DNA of 64,000 nt from Streptomyces hygroscopicus. GTDB taxonomy: Bacteria; Actinomycetota; Actinomycetes; Streptomycetales; Streptomycetaceae. Location of the stretch: positions 10,850,001 to 10,914,000 of the forward strand of contig CP018627.1 in assembly GCA_002021875.1 (NCBI GenBank), written 5' to 3'. The notes below the pieces were generated by a model. That model saw only the letters and a program-made list of their open reading frames with translations. It did not search any database and was not told the DNA's origin. The first letter of the stretch is position 1. Each line of letters opens with the position of its first letter. The translations under genes and the position numbers were made by a program. Below, one piece after another: positions 34,402-44,066 of the stretch.

Positions 34402-35321
34402 CCATTCTTTCAAAAGCAACTCGCCGAACTGCCAAAGGATACGCGCTTGCTGTTGCTGCTGGCAGCGGCCGACCCCGCGGGGGATCCTGTGTTGCTGTGG
34501 CGGGCGGCAGGGCACCTCGGAATCACCGCCGCAGCAGGAACGCCGGCAATCGACGCGGGACTTCTCTCTCTCGGCCTGTGGGTACGGTTCAGCCATCCAC
34601 TCGTACGATCCGCCGTCTGGCGAGACGCCGCACCAGTCGATCGCCGTACGGTGCATGCCGCTCTGGCGGCTGTCATGGCCGACGGTGACGAGCCGGACCG
34701 CTGGGCATGGCACCACTCGCAATCTCTCACCTTCCCGGATGAGGACGCCGCGAAGGCTCTCGAAGGGCAGCCGGGCGCGCGCGGGCACCCGGCGGGATCA
34801 CCGCAGCGGCAGCGTTCCTTGAGAAAGCCGCTGAACTGACAGCGGATCCTCAATGCCGTGTCGAACGAGCGCTCGCCGCCGCGGAGGCCAAGCGAGACAG
34901 CGGAGCGCTCGATGCAGCTCTGCGCCTCCTCTCAGTGACCGAGGCGGGCCCACTCGACGAGGCGCTGCACGCGCGCGCCGAAACACTGCGGGCACGGATG
35001 GCGTTTGACCGTAACCGTGACGACACGTCGGTTGCGAAGCTGCAGAAGGCTGCAAATCTGATGGCTGCTCTCGACACAGCGCTAGCCAGGGAGATCTCCC
35101 TTGAGGCCCTTGCGGCAGCAATCTCTGTGGGCCGACTCGCAAATGGACCACGCCTGAGTGAAACAGTCCAAGATGCCCGCTTGACCCCCTCTGCTCCGCA
35201 GCCCGCTCGACCGCTTGACCTCCTACTCGACGGCCCGGCCCTCCAAACCAGCGACGGGTTCGCGGCAGCTGCCCCGCTGCTGCGACGAGTTCTCGACGCC
35301 TACCTTCAAGGCGAGAAAATC
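34402..35321 (+). pseudogene. Central fragment of a large LuxR-type (LAL) regulator
   Basis: The frame from 34402 reads LAELPKDTRLLLLLAAADPA, then DPVLLWRAAGHLGI and RFSHPLVRSAVW, the part after the ATPase domain in LAL-family regulators. Near 34785-34797 an indel shifts the frame, after which ITAAAAFLEKAAELTADP and LDAALRLLSVTEAGPLDEAL continue. Neither the N-terminal Walker ATPase nor the C-terminal HTH is present. Base composition is less GC-rich than in the flanking genes. Confidence 0.7.
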
Positions 35322-35377
35322 TACAGCCACTCACCAGACGCATCATGGGTGGTTTGCGGCATTGCAATGGATCGCCG

Positions 35378-35644
35378 GCCACCGCGCTGGGGGCCTGCCT
35401 CGTGGTCACCACCGTCCTCACCCACTCGACCCGCCCCGGCAACCTCCCCCGGATGTTCATGGCGGCCCTGCCGCCCCTGGCCCTGTGCGTCGTGTTGGGT
35501 CTCATCAACGGTCCGACCGACGCTCGATACTGTCGGTGTGGCTGCTGGTGGCGGCGCTTGGCTGGTTCTCGGCGAGGACGCTCGGACGAACACGCCGCGC
35601 CTCGTCCGGTGGCCCGCCACCGGCTAAACGCACGGACGGCCTGA
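35378..35644 (+). pseudogene. Possible membrane-protein C-terminal relic
   Basis: A hydrophobic run ALGACLVVTTVLTHSTRPGN, then LPRMFMAALPPLALCVVLGL, continues in another frame as LSVWLLVAALGWFSARTLG. This looks like the end of a membrane protein with one frameshift. Family not recognised; it converges on the response regulator gene. Confidence 0.3.
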
Positions 35645-35665
35645 CCGCCCGAACCGGGGCCCGGG

Positions 35666-36364
35666 TCATGCCAGGCCGGCCGCAATGGCGCGGCGGACGG
35701 CGTCGGCGCGGTTCTGGATGCCGGCTTTGGCGAACAGGTTGTTGATGTGGGTCTTGACCGTGGCCTCGCTGATGAAGAGTTTCTCGGCGATGGCTTGGTT
35801 GGGCAGGCCCTGGCCGATAAGGGTGAGCACCTCGCGTTCGCGGCGGGTGAGGTCCGGGGGGAGCGGTTGCGCGTCGGCCGGCGGGCGCGTGCGGACGGTG
35901 GCCAGGAGGCGGTTCTGCACCTCGTGGTCGAGTACGGACTGTCCCGCGGCGGCGGCCCGGATCGCGCGGACGATGTCCTGGCGCCCCGCGTTCTTCGTCA
36001 GATAGCCGCGGGCGCCGGCGCTCAGGGCGGCCAGGATCGAGTCGTCGTCGGCGAAGGTGGTCAGCACGACCACGGCCGTTCCCGGGTGTTCCTCGCTCAG
36101 TCGGCGGGTGGCCTCGGTGCCGTCCATGACAGGCATGCGCAGGTCCATCAGGACGACGTCGACCGGTGTGGCGGCCACGGCGGCGAGCACCTCGGTACCG
36201 TCCGCGGCGGCGGCCACGACGTCGATGTCCTCGGTCATGTCGAGCACCGCGGCCAAGGGCTCGCGGACGGTGGCCTGGTCGTCGGCGACGATCACCTTCA
36301 GCGAGCGCTCGGTCAGCGGGTCCTGCGGGTTCCGTGGCTCCTGGGCCGGTTCGTTCGTCGTCAT
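35666..36364 (-). CDS. NarL/DesR-family response regulator
   Basis: 232 residues. A 20-residue polar N-terminal tail, then a receiver (VIVADDQATVREPL, phospho-acceptor D74 in VVLMDLRMPVMDG, LTKNA) and a LuxR-type HTH (LTRREREVLTLIGQGLPNQA, ATVKTHINNLFAKAGIQNR). It is the partner of the DesK-like kinase immediately upstream, with which it overlaps by ATGA. The target is unknown; the adjacent membrane relic may once have belonged to a regulated transporter. Confidence 0.95.
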   Translation of the reverse strand: MTTNEPAQEPRNPQDPLTERSLKVIVADDQATVREPLAAVLDMTEDIDVVAAAADGTEVLAAVAATPVDVVLMDLRMPVMDGTEATRRLSEEHPGTAVVVLTTFADDDSILAALSAGARGYLTKNAGRQDIVRAIRAAAAGQSVLDHEVQNRLLATVRTRPPADAQPLPPDLTRREREVLTLIGQGLPNQAIAEKLFISEATVKTHINNLFAKAGIQNRADAVRRAIAAGLA

Positions 36365-37551
36365 CCTCGGATCACTGCCTCCACCTGCCAGCCGCCCCGA
36401 TCCGGTCCCTCGGTGAGCGGACCCGCGGTGAGGGTGCCGCCCAGCAGGGCGACGCGTTCACGCATTCCTATCAGTCCCATGCCGCTGCCGACACCCGCGG
36501 TCGCCTCACCGGTCGCGGGCCCGTTGCGGACGGCAAGGCTGGTCGAGGCGGCGTCGAACGTCAGCTCCACCACGATCTCGGCCCCGGGAGCGTGCCGGGT
36601 CGCGTTGGTCAGCGCCTCCTGCGCGATGCGCAGCACGTTCTGGGTGACCTGCGCCGGCAGCTCTCGGACGGGCCCGGTGACGGTGAGCACCTCGCGGTGG
36701 CCGGACGACTCGATCATGGCGGTCAGGCTCTCGAGCAGCGGAAGGGAGTCCTCGCGCAGCGCGTGCACGGTCCACTGGGCCTGCTTCAGGCTCTCCCTGA
36801 CAAGGCGCTGCGCCTTGTTGTGCGCCGCGCGGACCTTCTCCAGGTCGCCGGTGTCTATCAAGGCGTCCGCCAGCTCCAGGTGCATGTTGATCCCGGCCAG
36901 CGAGTGCGCCAGCACATCGTGGACGTCGCGGGCGATGCGGCCGCGTTCGGTGAGCACGGCCGTTCGCGCCTCGGCCCGCGCGGCCCGCTCGGCGGACTCG
37001 GCGGCCTGGAGCCTCGCCTCCACTGCCTGTTGCCTGTTGCGGCCCAGGATTCCGGCCACGACCGGGATGCCGGTGCTGAGGCCGAAGCTCCAGGTGAGCA
37101 CCTGGTGATCGGGACCGACGTAGAAATAGAAGACAGCGCCGCACAGCAGACTGGACAGGGCCGCGACCGCCAGGGCCGGCTTGAGGGCGAGGCGGTAGCC
37201 GGCGTGGCCGACGAGGAAGTAGGCGAAGAGGTAGCCGGAGCCGCTGTTGCTCACCTCCAGCAGGCCGGCGGACGCCACGACACCGGCCGTCAGCCAGACC
37301 AGCGCGGCCCGGGGTGGGAAGGCGGGCGGCAGGTGTCTGGCCAGCAGGGCGACGGAGTTGACCACCAGCAGGGCGACCACGGCCAGGCCGCGGCCGCTGA
37401 CGCCCACCGGCCGGACGGTGATGACCGCGATGGCGATGATCAGCAGGGTGACGGCCCACTGGAGAGAGGCGTCGTGCCGGAGCACGACCCGAGGGCCGGG
37501 CTCCCGTTCGGAAGCCGGCCCGGGGGCTGGGGGATTGCCGGAAGCGGACAC
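36361..37551 (-). CDS. DesK/NarX-like sensor histidine kinase (HisKA_3)
   Basis: 396 residues with five or six N-terminal membrane helices (about 32-165) and no large extracytoplasmic loop, which suggests sensing within the membrane. The HisKA_3 box is ERGRIARDVHDVLAHSLAG with H211. The ATPase domain has EALTNATRHAPG and GSGMGLIGMRERV. GTG 37551 was chosen because the upstream extension of the frame has no homology-like content. Paired with the regulator at 35666. Confidence 0.93.
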   Translation of the reverse strand: MSASGNPPAPGPASEREPGPRVVLRHDASLQWAVTLLIIAIAVITVRPVGVSGRGLAVVALLVVNSVALLARHLPPAFPPRAALVWLTAGVVASAGLLEVSNSGSGYLFAYFLVGHAGYRLALKPALAVAALSSLLCGAVFYFYVGPDHQVLTWSFGLSTGIPVVAGILGRNRQQAVEARLQAAESAERAARAEARTAVLTERGRIARDVHDVLAHSLAGINMHLELADALIDTGDLEKVRAAHNKAQRLVRESLKQAQWTVHALREDSLPLLESLTAMIESSGHREVLTVTGPVRELPAQVTQNVLRIAQEALTNATRHAPGAEIVVELTFDAASTSLAVRNGPATGEATAGVGSGMGLIGMRERVALLGGTLTAGPLTEGPDRGGWQVEAVIRG

Positions 37552-37571
37552 GGCGCGACGATAACCCGTAC

Positions 37572-38120
37572 TCAGACCGTCCGGTCCGCGGCGACCGCCG
37601 CGACCCGTCCGTCCACGGCCGGCTGCCGCTGCTTGCGGGTGGCCATGCGGCCGCGGAGAAATATGGTGCCCAGCCGCGTGACCACCTCGGTGAGTGCCAT
37701 CAGCACGAACGCGGCCACCCACGCGTCCTGCGTGGTGATCTCGTGGGCCAGGCTGAAGCGGGCCACGTCGTCGGCGCCGCCGTGGTCGACCCACAGCTGG
37801 AAGCCCATCCGCGCCCCCATGCCCAGCACCCACAGGGTCGCGGAGACCGCGCCCGCCTTGATGAAGAGATGCGCGCCGACCTTGCGTATACGGGTGTAGA
37901 CGCCGCCCGCGACGCCGAGGGCCGCGCCGACGGCGACGAGCGCGCCGATCAGCACCAGGTCGTTGTCGGCCGTGGGCACGGTGTTCAGGTAGCTGTGCGC
38001 GACGAAGGCCACGATCCCCAGGGGGATCACGTACGACTTGGCGTCGAGGCGGCCCTCCCGCAGCTGCCGGAAGACGACGAGGAGGAGGGCGATGTCGGTG
38101 ATCCAGTCAGTCGTTGTCAT
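37572..38120 (-). CDS. Uncharacterised membrane protein
   Basis: 182 residues with five predicted membrane helices (about 5-17, 30-45, 56-75, 88-103, 133-150) and a basic C-terminal tail. I do not recognise a firm family; the layout recalls DUF1453/CcdC-like proteins. It lies 20 bases upstream of the DesK-like kinase gene, same strand, and so is probably the first gene of that three-gene operon. It could be a signal-transfer partner of the kinase, though nothing proves this. Confidence 0.75.
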   Translation of the reverse strand: MTTTDWITDIALLLVVFRQLREGRLDAKSYVIPLGIVAFVAHSYLNTVPTADNDLVLIGALVAVGAALGVAGGVYTRIRKVGAHLFIKAGAVSATLWVLGMGARMGFQLWVDHGGADDVARFSLAHEITTQDAWVAAFVLMALTEVVTRLGTIFLRGRMATRKQRQPAVDGRVAAVAADRTV

Positions 38121-38209
38121 GCCTCAAGCCTGTTGGCACGGGCCCGTACGCGCCTGGACCCACGGGTGGAACTATGGGTGGAGTCCGGTCAGCCGGTGAT
38201 CTCCCGGAC

Positions 38210-38362
38210 TCACGGGAGCAGCAGTCGTTCCAGCAGGACGACGAGGTGGAAGAGCAGCACGCTCATGATGCTGAGCAGGGCCATCGCCGCGAAGGCGAGA
38301 GGGGTGTCGGCACTGCCGCCCGAGGCGACGATCACATGGCCGAGCCCGCACTTCGCCATCAA
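38210..38362 (-). pseudogene. C-terminal relic of an ABC transporter permease
   Basis: Minus frame: AKCGLGHVIVASGGSADTPL, then AFAAMALLSIMSVLLFHLVV and LLERLLLP before the stop. This matches the last helix of SsuC/TauC-type permeases. It is cut at about 38362, where plus-strand transposase sequence begins. Confidence 0.55.
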
Positions 38363-38609
38363 CACCGCCTGGCGGGAGTTGTCCCTGACCGCCCTCGACC
38401 TGCTCGCCTGGATGCGCACTCTGCTGCGGCAAGGCGAACTGGCCACCGCCGAGCCGAAGAAGCTCCGCTACCGGCTGCTCCACGTAGCTGCCCGCATCAC
38501 CCGAGGCGGTCGCCGCCCGCAACTGCGGATCTCCGCGACCTGGCCCTGGCGAAACGAGCTGACCAGTGCATTCGCCCGCCTCACGGCCCTGCCACTTCCG
38601 GCCACCTGA
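38363..38609 (+). pseudogene. C-terminal relic of an IS1380-type transposase
   Basis: Plus frame: WRELSLTALDLLAWMRTLL, AEPKKLRYRLLHVAARITRG, LRISATWPWRNELTSAF, ending ARLTALPLPAT and TGA 38607. These are the characteristic last 80 residues of IS1380-family transposases. The remainder is absent. Confidence 0.7.
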
Positions 38610-38787
38610 ACCACGCCACCGCCCCTGACCACCCACGACCCGAGAACCCTGGAGAACCCGACCCGCGCGTCGGGCCCCGGCCACGCCCGCCCGGCCACAA
38701 GCAACCGAAACCACCGTTTCACCACGATCCGACCAACTCAGCCACGCGAAGCGAAACGGGGAGGCTAATCGTCTGGACTGTTCACGC

Positions 38788-39005
38788 ACCTGGCAGCGCA
38801 GGATCTCCTGGATTTGCTGGTCGAGGCCGTCCTGGCGCCACAGGGCGAAGTGGTGGAACACCGCCGACCAGGCCGGGAAATCGTGCGGCAGGAGCTGCCA
38901 CTGACAGCCGGTCCGGTTCTGGTAGAGCAGCGCGTTCACAACCTCCCGCAGATCACAGGAGCCCGGGTTCCCGATCGGCGATCGCGCCACCCGCGCCTGC
39001 TTCAC
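38788..39005 (-). pseudogene. N-terminal relic of an IS5-type transposase
   Basis: Minus frame: CDLREVVNALLYQNRTGCQW, QLLPHDFPAWSAVFHHFALW, RQDGLDQQIQEILRCQVREQ. This is the conserved N-terminal (DUF4096) part of IS5-family transposases; it breaks off near 38788 and the first 30 residues are also missing. Confidence 0.75.
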
Positions 39006-39480
39006 GTCGCTGAGACAGCAGTCAAGCGACCAGGACTGAGACGAGGGAAAGAAGCCCAGGTCACAGAGCCGTCGCCTGACAGCGAATCTGAGAACCTACA
39101 TGCTGTGTGGAGCCTCGCGATCAGTAGGTGAGAACGATCTGCAAGGGCGCTGGCCACAGAACATTGATCTCACTCGCCACATGATTCACAGCAATTACTC
39201 CCGGCGCGTAGACCGCCTACGAGCACGCGTGGGAGATCCGCGACGAAGTGCGGATACCCGCCGGAGCCCGGCAACGGCGACGATGGTGGCCGCCAGCTAC
39301 GCCCGAAGTCAGCCGCAGAGGCGGGAGGCTCGACCAAGGAAAGAGTGTGGCGCACATCACGGCTCCGGTTGCAAGATTTATTGCCGGACCGGCGTCATCC
39401 CGGGCCCAGGTAGAGAAGCCCCATTCACCTCAGCCCAGGAGGAGCCCCGAGTGAGCAGTCGGGTCACATCAGAGGCCGCC

Positions 39481-39798
39481 ACGGTCAAAGCGGCACGATC
39501 CAACGCGTTCGCCGAACGATGGATACGCACAGCCCGCACCGAGTGCACCGACCGCCTCCTCATCACCGGCGAACGACACCTGCGCACGGTCCTCACCACG
39601 TACGCCGAGTACTACAACGCCGGACGGCCCCACCGCAGCCTGGATCTACGTGCCCCAGATGACGACCCGAATGTCGTCCCCCTGCCCACCGCTACGGTCC
39701 GGCGCAAGCAGGTACTCGGCGGACTGCTCAACGAGTACCACGCCATGTCACCCCGAGTGCCTCATCATCCACAGGAAACGTCCAGCTCAGCAGCCTGA
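39481..39798 (+). pseudogene. C-terminal relic of an IS481/IS3-type DDE transposase
   Basis: Plus frame: NAFAERWIRTARTECTDRLL, ITGERHLRTVLTTYAEYYNA, GRPHRSLDLRAPDD. This contains the last catalytic Glu region (AERWI) of the rve integrase core. The first two catalytic Asp regions are lost. Stretch 39006-39480 shows no recognisable gene. Confidence 0.72.
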
Positions 39799-39809
39799 CG
39801 GGAATATTG

Positions 39810-40020
39810 ACACCCTTCAGGTGGAGCAGGCTGGCGAGGATGGCGCGGTGAGCCTCAGTGAAGGTCGGCTTGCCGACCCGGCATTGCAGGACCAGCAGTT
39901 GGTGCCGGAGTGCGAGGATCTCGACTTCCCTTCTCTCTGTCGTTCATCGGCAGGAGACGTAGGAACGCCAGGGCGTTGGTCGCGGCGAGGTAGGCCAGAC
40001 GCGGCAGCACGACAGATCAT
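39810..40020 (-). pseudogene. N-terminal relic of an IS481-like transposase
   Basis: Minus strand: VLPRLAYLAATNALAFLRLL and PMNDREK, then a frameshift, then VEILALRHQLLVLQCRVGKP, TFTEAHRAILASLL. This is the coiled-coil/HTH start of integrase-type transposases. It stands back to back with the C-terminal relic at 39481 on the other strand, so the two are not one gene. Confidence 0.6.
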
Positions 40021-40265
40021 GCTGCCGTTGGGGCCTTGTTCAGGTGAAGACGCCGGGGCGAGCGTCGGCCAAAGTCGAAGACCTCTGATCGAGCTCTCAC
40101 CTTCGTGGATGATTACCGCCACCCGCAGAGCTGATACTCGGCTGATTGCGCTTGAGCGTGACCTGGGAGAACGCACTGCAGCATGCCGCTCAGCCTCGAC
40201 GCAACTGGGGGTAGTTCCAGTGCCCCGTGCCGGGCGGCGGTCGAACGCCGCCCGGCACGCCGGGT

Positions 40266-41234
40266 TCAGCCCAGCAGCTCCCGCAGAAAGCCGATCTGCT
40301 CGGCCTGCTGATGCGTGCCCCCGCCCTCGTGGCCGTTGAAGGACCACACCTTGAGGTCCTTCTCACCGGCGTAGTGGTGATGGGCGGCGAAGCCGCAGGA
40401 GGTCGGGGTGATCTCATCGCGCAGCGCGGTCGAGAACAGCGCCGGCGCGTTGGCGCGGGCCGCGAAGTTGAGCCCGTCGAAGTGGTCGAGCGTGGCGAAC
40501 ACCCGCCCGGCCAGGTGGCGCTGTCCGGCGCAGAACCGGGCCAGTTCCCCATAGGGGTCCGCGTCGGTGATCTCGACCGCGCGCCGGATGTGCGTCATGA
40601 ACGGCACATCCACCAGGGCCGCCGTCAGATCCGGCACCAGACCGGCCGCCGCCAGCGCCAGCGCACCGCCCTGACTGCCCCCGCTGACCACGATCCGCGC
40701 GGAATCCACCAGCGGATGCTCACGGGCGGCCTCCACCGCCCGTACCGCGTCCGTGTACAGCCGGCGGTAGTAGTAGTCGTCCGGGGAGAGGACGCCCTGC
40801 GTCATCTTGCCCGGGGTCTCGGGCCCGGTGCCGCCGACCGGATCGGGGGTGACGCCGGGGGAGTGCTGGACCCACCCCTGGCCCCGGCTGTCCATCACGA
40901 AGACCGCATAGCCCACCGACGGCCACAGCAGCCAGTTGTGCGGCAGCCCCCGGCCGCCGCTGTAGCCGAGGTACTGCACCACGCACGGCAGCGGACCCGC
41001 CACCTCCCGCGGGGCCAGCAGCCAGCCGCGTATCCGGTGCCCGCCGAAGCCGGAGAACTCCACGTCGTAGGTCTGCACTCGGGTCAGTCCGGTGTCCTCC
41101 TCGGCGAACACCGCGTTCAGCTCGCAGGCGCGGGCCTCGGTGAGGGTCCGCGTCCAGAAGGCGTCGAAGCCGTCCGGCTCGGGCAGCGGGGGCCGGTAGC
41201 TGCGCAGCTGCTCCAGGGGCAGGTCGATGAACAC
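40266..41234 (-). CDS. Acetyl xylan esterase family (AXE1) hydrolase
   Basis: 322 residues, the normal AXE1/cephalosporin-C deacetylase length. It shows the family N-terminus (FIDLPLEQLRSYRPPLPEPD), the loop YLGYSGGRG, MDSRGQGW, the nucleophile serine in VVSGGSQGGALAL (GGSQGG) and the histidine in SFNGHEGGG. It removes acetyl groups from xylo-oligosaccharides or related acetylated sugars. No signal peptide, so it acts on imported sugars. GTG 41234 follows GGAGG by nine bases and matches the family start, better than ATG 41279. It probably belongs to the regulon of the LacI gene next to it. Confidence 0.92.
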   Translation of the reverse strand: MFIDLPLEQLRSYRPPLPEPDGFDAFWTRTLTEARACELNAVFAEEDTGLTRVQTYDVEFSGFGGHRIRGWLLAPREVAGPLPCVVQYLGYSGGRGLPHNWLLWPSVGYAVFVMDSRGQGWVQHSPGVTPDPVGGTGPETPGKMTQGVLSPDDYYYRRLYTDAVRAVEAAREHPLVDSARIVVSGGSQGGALALAAAGLVPDLTAALVDVPFMTHIRRAVEITDADPYGELARFCAGQRHLAGRVFATLDHFDGLNFAARANAPALFSTALRDEITPTSCGFAAHHHYAGEKDLKVWSFNGHEGGGTHQQAEQIGFLRELLG

Positions 41235-41347
41235 GGTGGGCAGACCTCCGTAGCGATCGGTGCGGTGAAGGATGACCAATCAGGTGTGAGGGATGGGACT
41301 GGTGGTACGGGACCGTCCGGACAGCCGTGCAGTGTTCGAACCCTCGG

Positions 41348-42391
41348 TCATAAGAGAGCGCGAAGTGGGGGAGCGGTGCTGGACCGGACCATGAGCCGGG
41401 TGGACAGCTCGGTCCGGATCGCCTCCGGTACCTCGCCGGTCATCAGCCGCAGCAGCTTGCGCAGCGCCGCGGCCGCCATCTCCGACAGCGGTTGACGGAC
41501 CGTCGTCAGCGCGGGCGTGATCCAGCGGGCCTGCGGCAGATCGTCGAAGCCCACGACGCTGATGTCCCGCGGCACCCGCAGCCCCCGTTCCCCGGCCGCC
41601 CGGTACACACCCGGCACCATCTGATCGGAGCAGACGAAGACGGCCGTGGGCGGCTCGGGCAGATCCAGCAGCTCGGCCATCCGGCGGCGCGCCCCGGCCT
41701 CGCTGACGTCGCCGTAGCGCACATACGCGGACGGCACCGGCACCCCGGCCGCCGCCATCGCCGACCGGTACCCGGCGACCCTGCCACCGTCGCGCACCGC
41801 CCGCCCCGGGCCACCGATCACCGCGATCCGGCGGTGCCCCAGCTTGATGAGGTGCTCGGTCGCGGCCATCCCGCCCTGCCAGTTGGCGGCCGCCACGGAC
41901 GGCACCCCGGGCGGCGGGTCGTGCGCGGGGTCGATCATCACAAACGGGATCCGGTGCTCATCGAGCCAGGAGTACTGGACGGGCGCGAGCTCCGTGAGAT
42001 GGAACAGCACACCTGAGCTGCCCCGGGCGTACAGCTTGTCCGGCCAGCCGTGCTCGCTCGGGCCGCCCCGGCCGCGAGTGGCCGCGGCCGAGACCACCAC
42101 CTCGAGTCCCGCCTCGTGTGCGGCCTCCGTCGCGCCGTGCAGCACCGCTCCCGACCAGGCGCTGTCGAGTGAGTGCACCACCAGGTCGACCATCGGGGCC
42201 GGTTTGGGTGTCTCGCAGCGCGGCCTGCGGATGTACCCCAGGCGGTCCAGGACCTCGGTGACCCGGCGACGGGTCTCGGGGGCCACGTCCTCCCGGCCGT
42301 TGACCACCTTCGAAGCGGTCGGTACCGACACGCCCGCCTCACGGGCGACGACCGCCAGCGTGGGCCCCGTCGATCCCGAGGAACGAGCCAT
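41348..42391 (-). CDS. LacI-family transcriptional regulator
   Basis: 347 residues. HTH and hinge: TLAVVAREAGVSVPTASKVVNG, RRVTEVLDRLGYI; then a periplasmic-binding-protein-like sensor domain (VDLVVHSLDSAWSGAVLHGA ... GFDDLPQARWITPALTTVRQP). It should bind short CG-centred palindromes and leave them when a sugar binds. Candidate sites: CGAAAC-type repeats at 42532 and 42554 upstream of its own gene, and palindromes at 49258, 51855 and 57243 before glycosidase genes. The esterase gene follows on the same strand. Confidence 0.93.
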   Translation of the reverse strand: MARSSGSTGPTLAVVAREAGVSVPTASKVVNGREDVAPETRRRVTEVLDRLGYIRRPRCETPKPAPMVDLVVHSLDSAWSGAVLHGATEAAHEAGLEVVVSAAATRGRGGPSEHGWPDKLYARGSSGVLFHLTELAPVQYSWLDEHRIPFVMIDPAHDPPPGVPSVAAANWQGGMAATEHLIKLGHRRIAVIGGPGRAVRDGGRVAGYRSAMAAAGVPVPSAYVRYGDVSEAGARRRMAELLDLPEPPTAVFVCSDQMVPGVYRAAGERGLRVPRDISVVGFDDLPQARWITPALTTVRQPLSEMAAAALRKLLRLMTGEVPEAIRTELSTRLMVRSSTAPPLRALL

Positions 42392-42521
42392 TGAGACTCC
42401 CTTCCCTAACCGCCCACGTGGAACCCTGACCGGGCAGCAATCGGTTTCTACCTTAAGGCCGCCTCAAGTCGCCGGGAAGACCCGGGAGTCGAGGGGGGAC
42501 GGCCCCACGCCTGCTTGTCGC

Positions 42522-42563
42522 CGCCGCCCGCCGAAACGTTGCCTGCCGCCCGCCGAAACCTTG
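42522..42563. promoter_or_regulatory. Direct repeats with CGAAAC cores between LacI and SGNH genes
   Basis: CGAAACGTTG (42532-42541) and CGAAACCTTG (42554-42563), each preceded by GCCGCCCGC, 22 bp apart, so the two may face the same side of the helix. Likely operator for the divergent regulator. The 404-base gap also holds TTGACA at 42669, a plausible -35 element for the SGNH gene. Confidence 0.5.
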
Positions 42564-42795
42564 GCCGCCTCCCCGCGCCATCTCGACGGTGGCCGACGCG
42601 GTGGATGTATTCATCGGGTCTATGTGGGCGAGATTCCGAAGGAGCCCGCTCTTCTCCTGTCATATCCCTTGACACCTCCGATGTCTTATTGGTTGTCTAC
42701 GTCGCGCTCGTGCTCCTCCCCGGCCGTCACCCTTACGGCCGCGTTCGGTCCAGCTCGCTCGTCTCCAGTTCCGTCGCTCTGGAAGGCAGCACGTC

Positions 42796-44040
42796 ATGGT
42801 CACGATCCGGCACGTTCTCCGCGGCCTGTTGGCCGCGTCGGTCCTCGCCCTCCTGCCACTGCAGGGGCCGGCCTGGGCCGCCGCCTCCCACCCGGCCCCC
42901 GCCTCCGCCCCCGGCCATGGCTGGACGGGCACCTGGGAGGCCGCCGCCTCCGGGACGGTCCCCGCCCTGCCCGGTCAGTCGATCCGCAACGTGGTGCACA
43001 CCAGCGTCGGCGGCCACGCCGTCCGCGTCCGGGTGACCAACCGCCTCGGCACCGCACCCCTCCAACTCACCTCCGTGACCGTCGCCTTGCAGGAGAGCGG
43101 GGCGCCCAAGAGCGCGGGCGCCCGTGCCGGGACCATGCGCACGGCCACCTTCCGCCATACCGCGTCGGTCACGGTTCCGGCCGGTGAGGACGCGGTCAGC
43201 GATCCGGTGCCGCTACGGGTGGCCCCGGACGCCAACCTGCTGGTCACCCTCTACACACCGGCCGACTCGGGCCCGGCGACGTACCACCACTCGGCCCTGC
43301 AGACCTCGTTCCTGGCGCCGGACGGCGACCACACCGCGGAGGAGAGCGGCGCCGCGTACACCGCCACCACCAGCTCCTGGTACTACGTGACGGGCGTGGA
43401 CGTGCTCGGCGCCCCCGCCGCGGGCAGCGTGGTCGCCCTCGGCGACTCCATCACCGACGGTTCCGGATCGACGTCGAGCGCCAACCGCCGCTGGCCGGAC
43501 CGGCTCGCGGCCCGGCTGCGCGCGCTGCCCCCGCAGCGCCGGCTCGGGGTGCTGAACGCCGGGATCGCGGGCAACCGCGTACTGCTGGACGGCACCGGGC
43601 CCAGTGCCCTGTCCCGGCTGGACGCGGATGTGTTCTCCCGCTCCGGGGTGCGCGCGGTGGTCCTGATGGAGGGCATCAACGACATCAAGGGCAACCCCAA
43701 TCAGACCGATCCCGCCGCGTTCGAGGACGCCTACCGCCGGATCGTGGAACGGGCCCACGCGCGTGGCATCCGCGTCATCGGCGGCACCATCACCCCGTTC
43801 GGCGGCAACGGCAACTACACCGAGGCGCGCGAGGCGGTGCGACAGTCCGTGAACGGCTTCATCAGGGACGGCGGCCTGTTCGACGGGGTGGCGGACTTCG
43901 ACGCCGCCGTGCGCGACCCCGCCGCCCCGGACCGTTCACTGCCCGCCTACGACTCGGGCGACCATCTCCACTTCAACGACGCGGGACTGCAGGCCATGGC
44001 CGACGCGATCGACCTGCGCGACCTGCGTCCCGCCCGCTGA
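42796..44040 (+). CDS. Secreted SGNH/GDSL hydrolase
   Basis: 414 residues. A signal peptide (about 1-29, cleavage after AWA) is followed by a beta-rich N-terminal domain to about 210. The SGNH domain then shows block I ALGDSITDG, block III EGINDIKGNP and block V DHLHFND (catalytic Asp-His). This is the RhaE/YesT-like layout of secreted carbohydrate esterases. ATG 42796 lies after GGAAGG. Proximity to LacI and the pectin/arabinan glycosidases makes a deacetylating role on plant polysaccharide likely (inference). Confidence 0.9.
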   Translation: MVTIRHVLRGLLAASVLALLPLQGPAWAAASHPAPASAPGHGWTGTWEAAASGTVPALPGQSIRNVVHTSVGGHAVRVRVTNRLGTAPLQLTSVTVALQESGAPKSAGARAGTMRTATFRHTASVTVPAGEDAVSDPVPLRVAPDANLLVTLYTPADSGPATYHHSALQTSFLAPDGDHTAEESGAAYTATTSSWYYVTGVDVLGAPAAGSVVALGDSITDGSGSTSSANRRWPDRLAARLRALPPQRRLGVLNAGIAGNRVLLDGTGPSALSRLDADVFSRSGVRAVVLMEGINDIKGNPNQTDPAAFEDAYRRIVERAHARGIRVIGGTITPFGGNGNYTEAREAVRQSVNGFIRDGGLFDGVADFDAAVRDPAAPDRSLPAYDSGDHLHFNDAGLQAMADAIDLRDLRPAR

Positions 44041-44066
44041 CCACGCGGACCCGCGCCGTACGAAGC

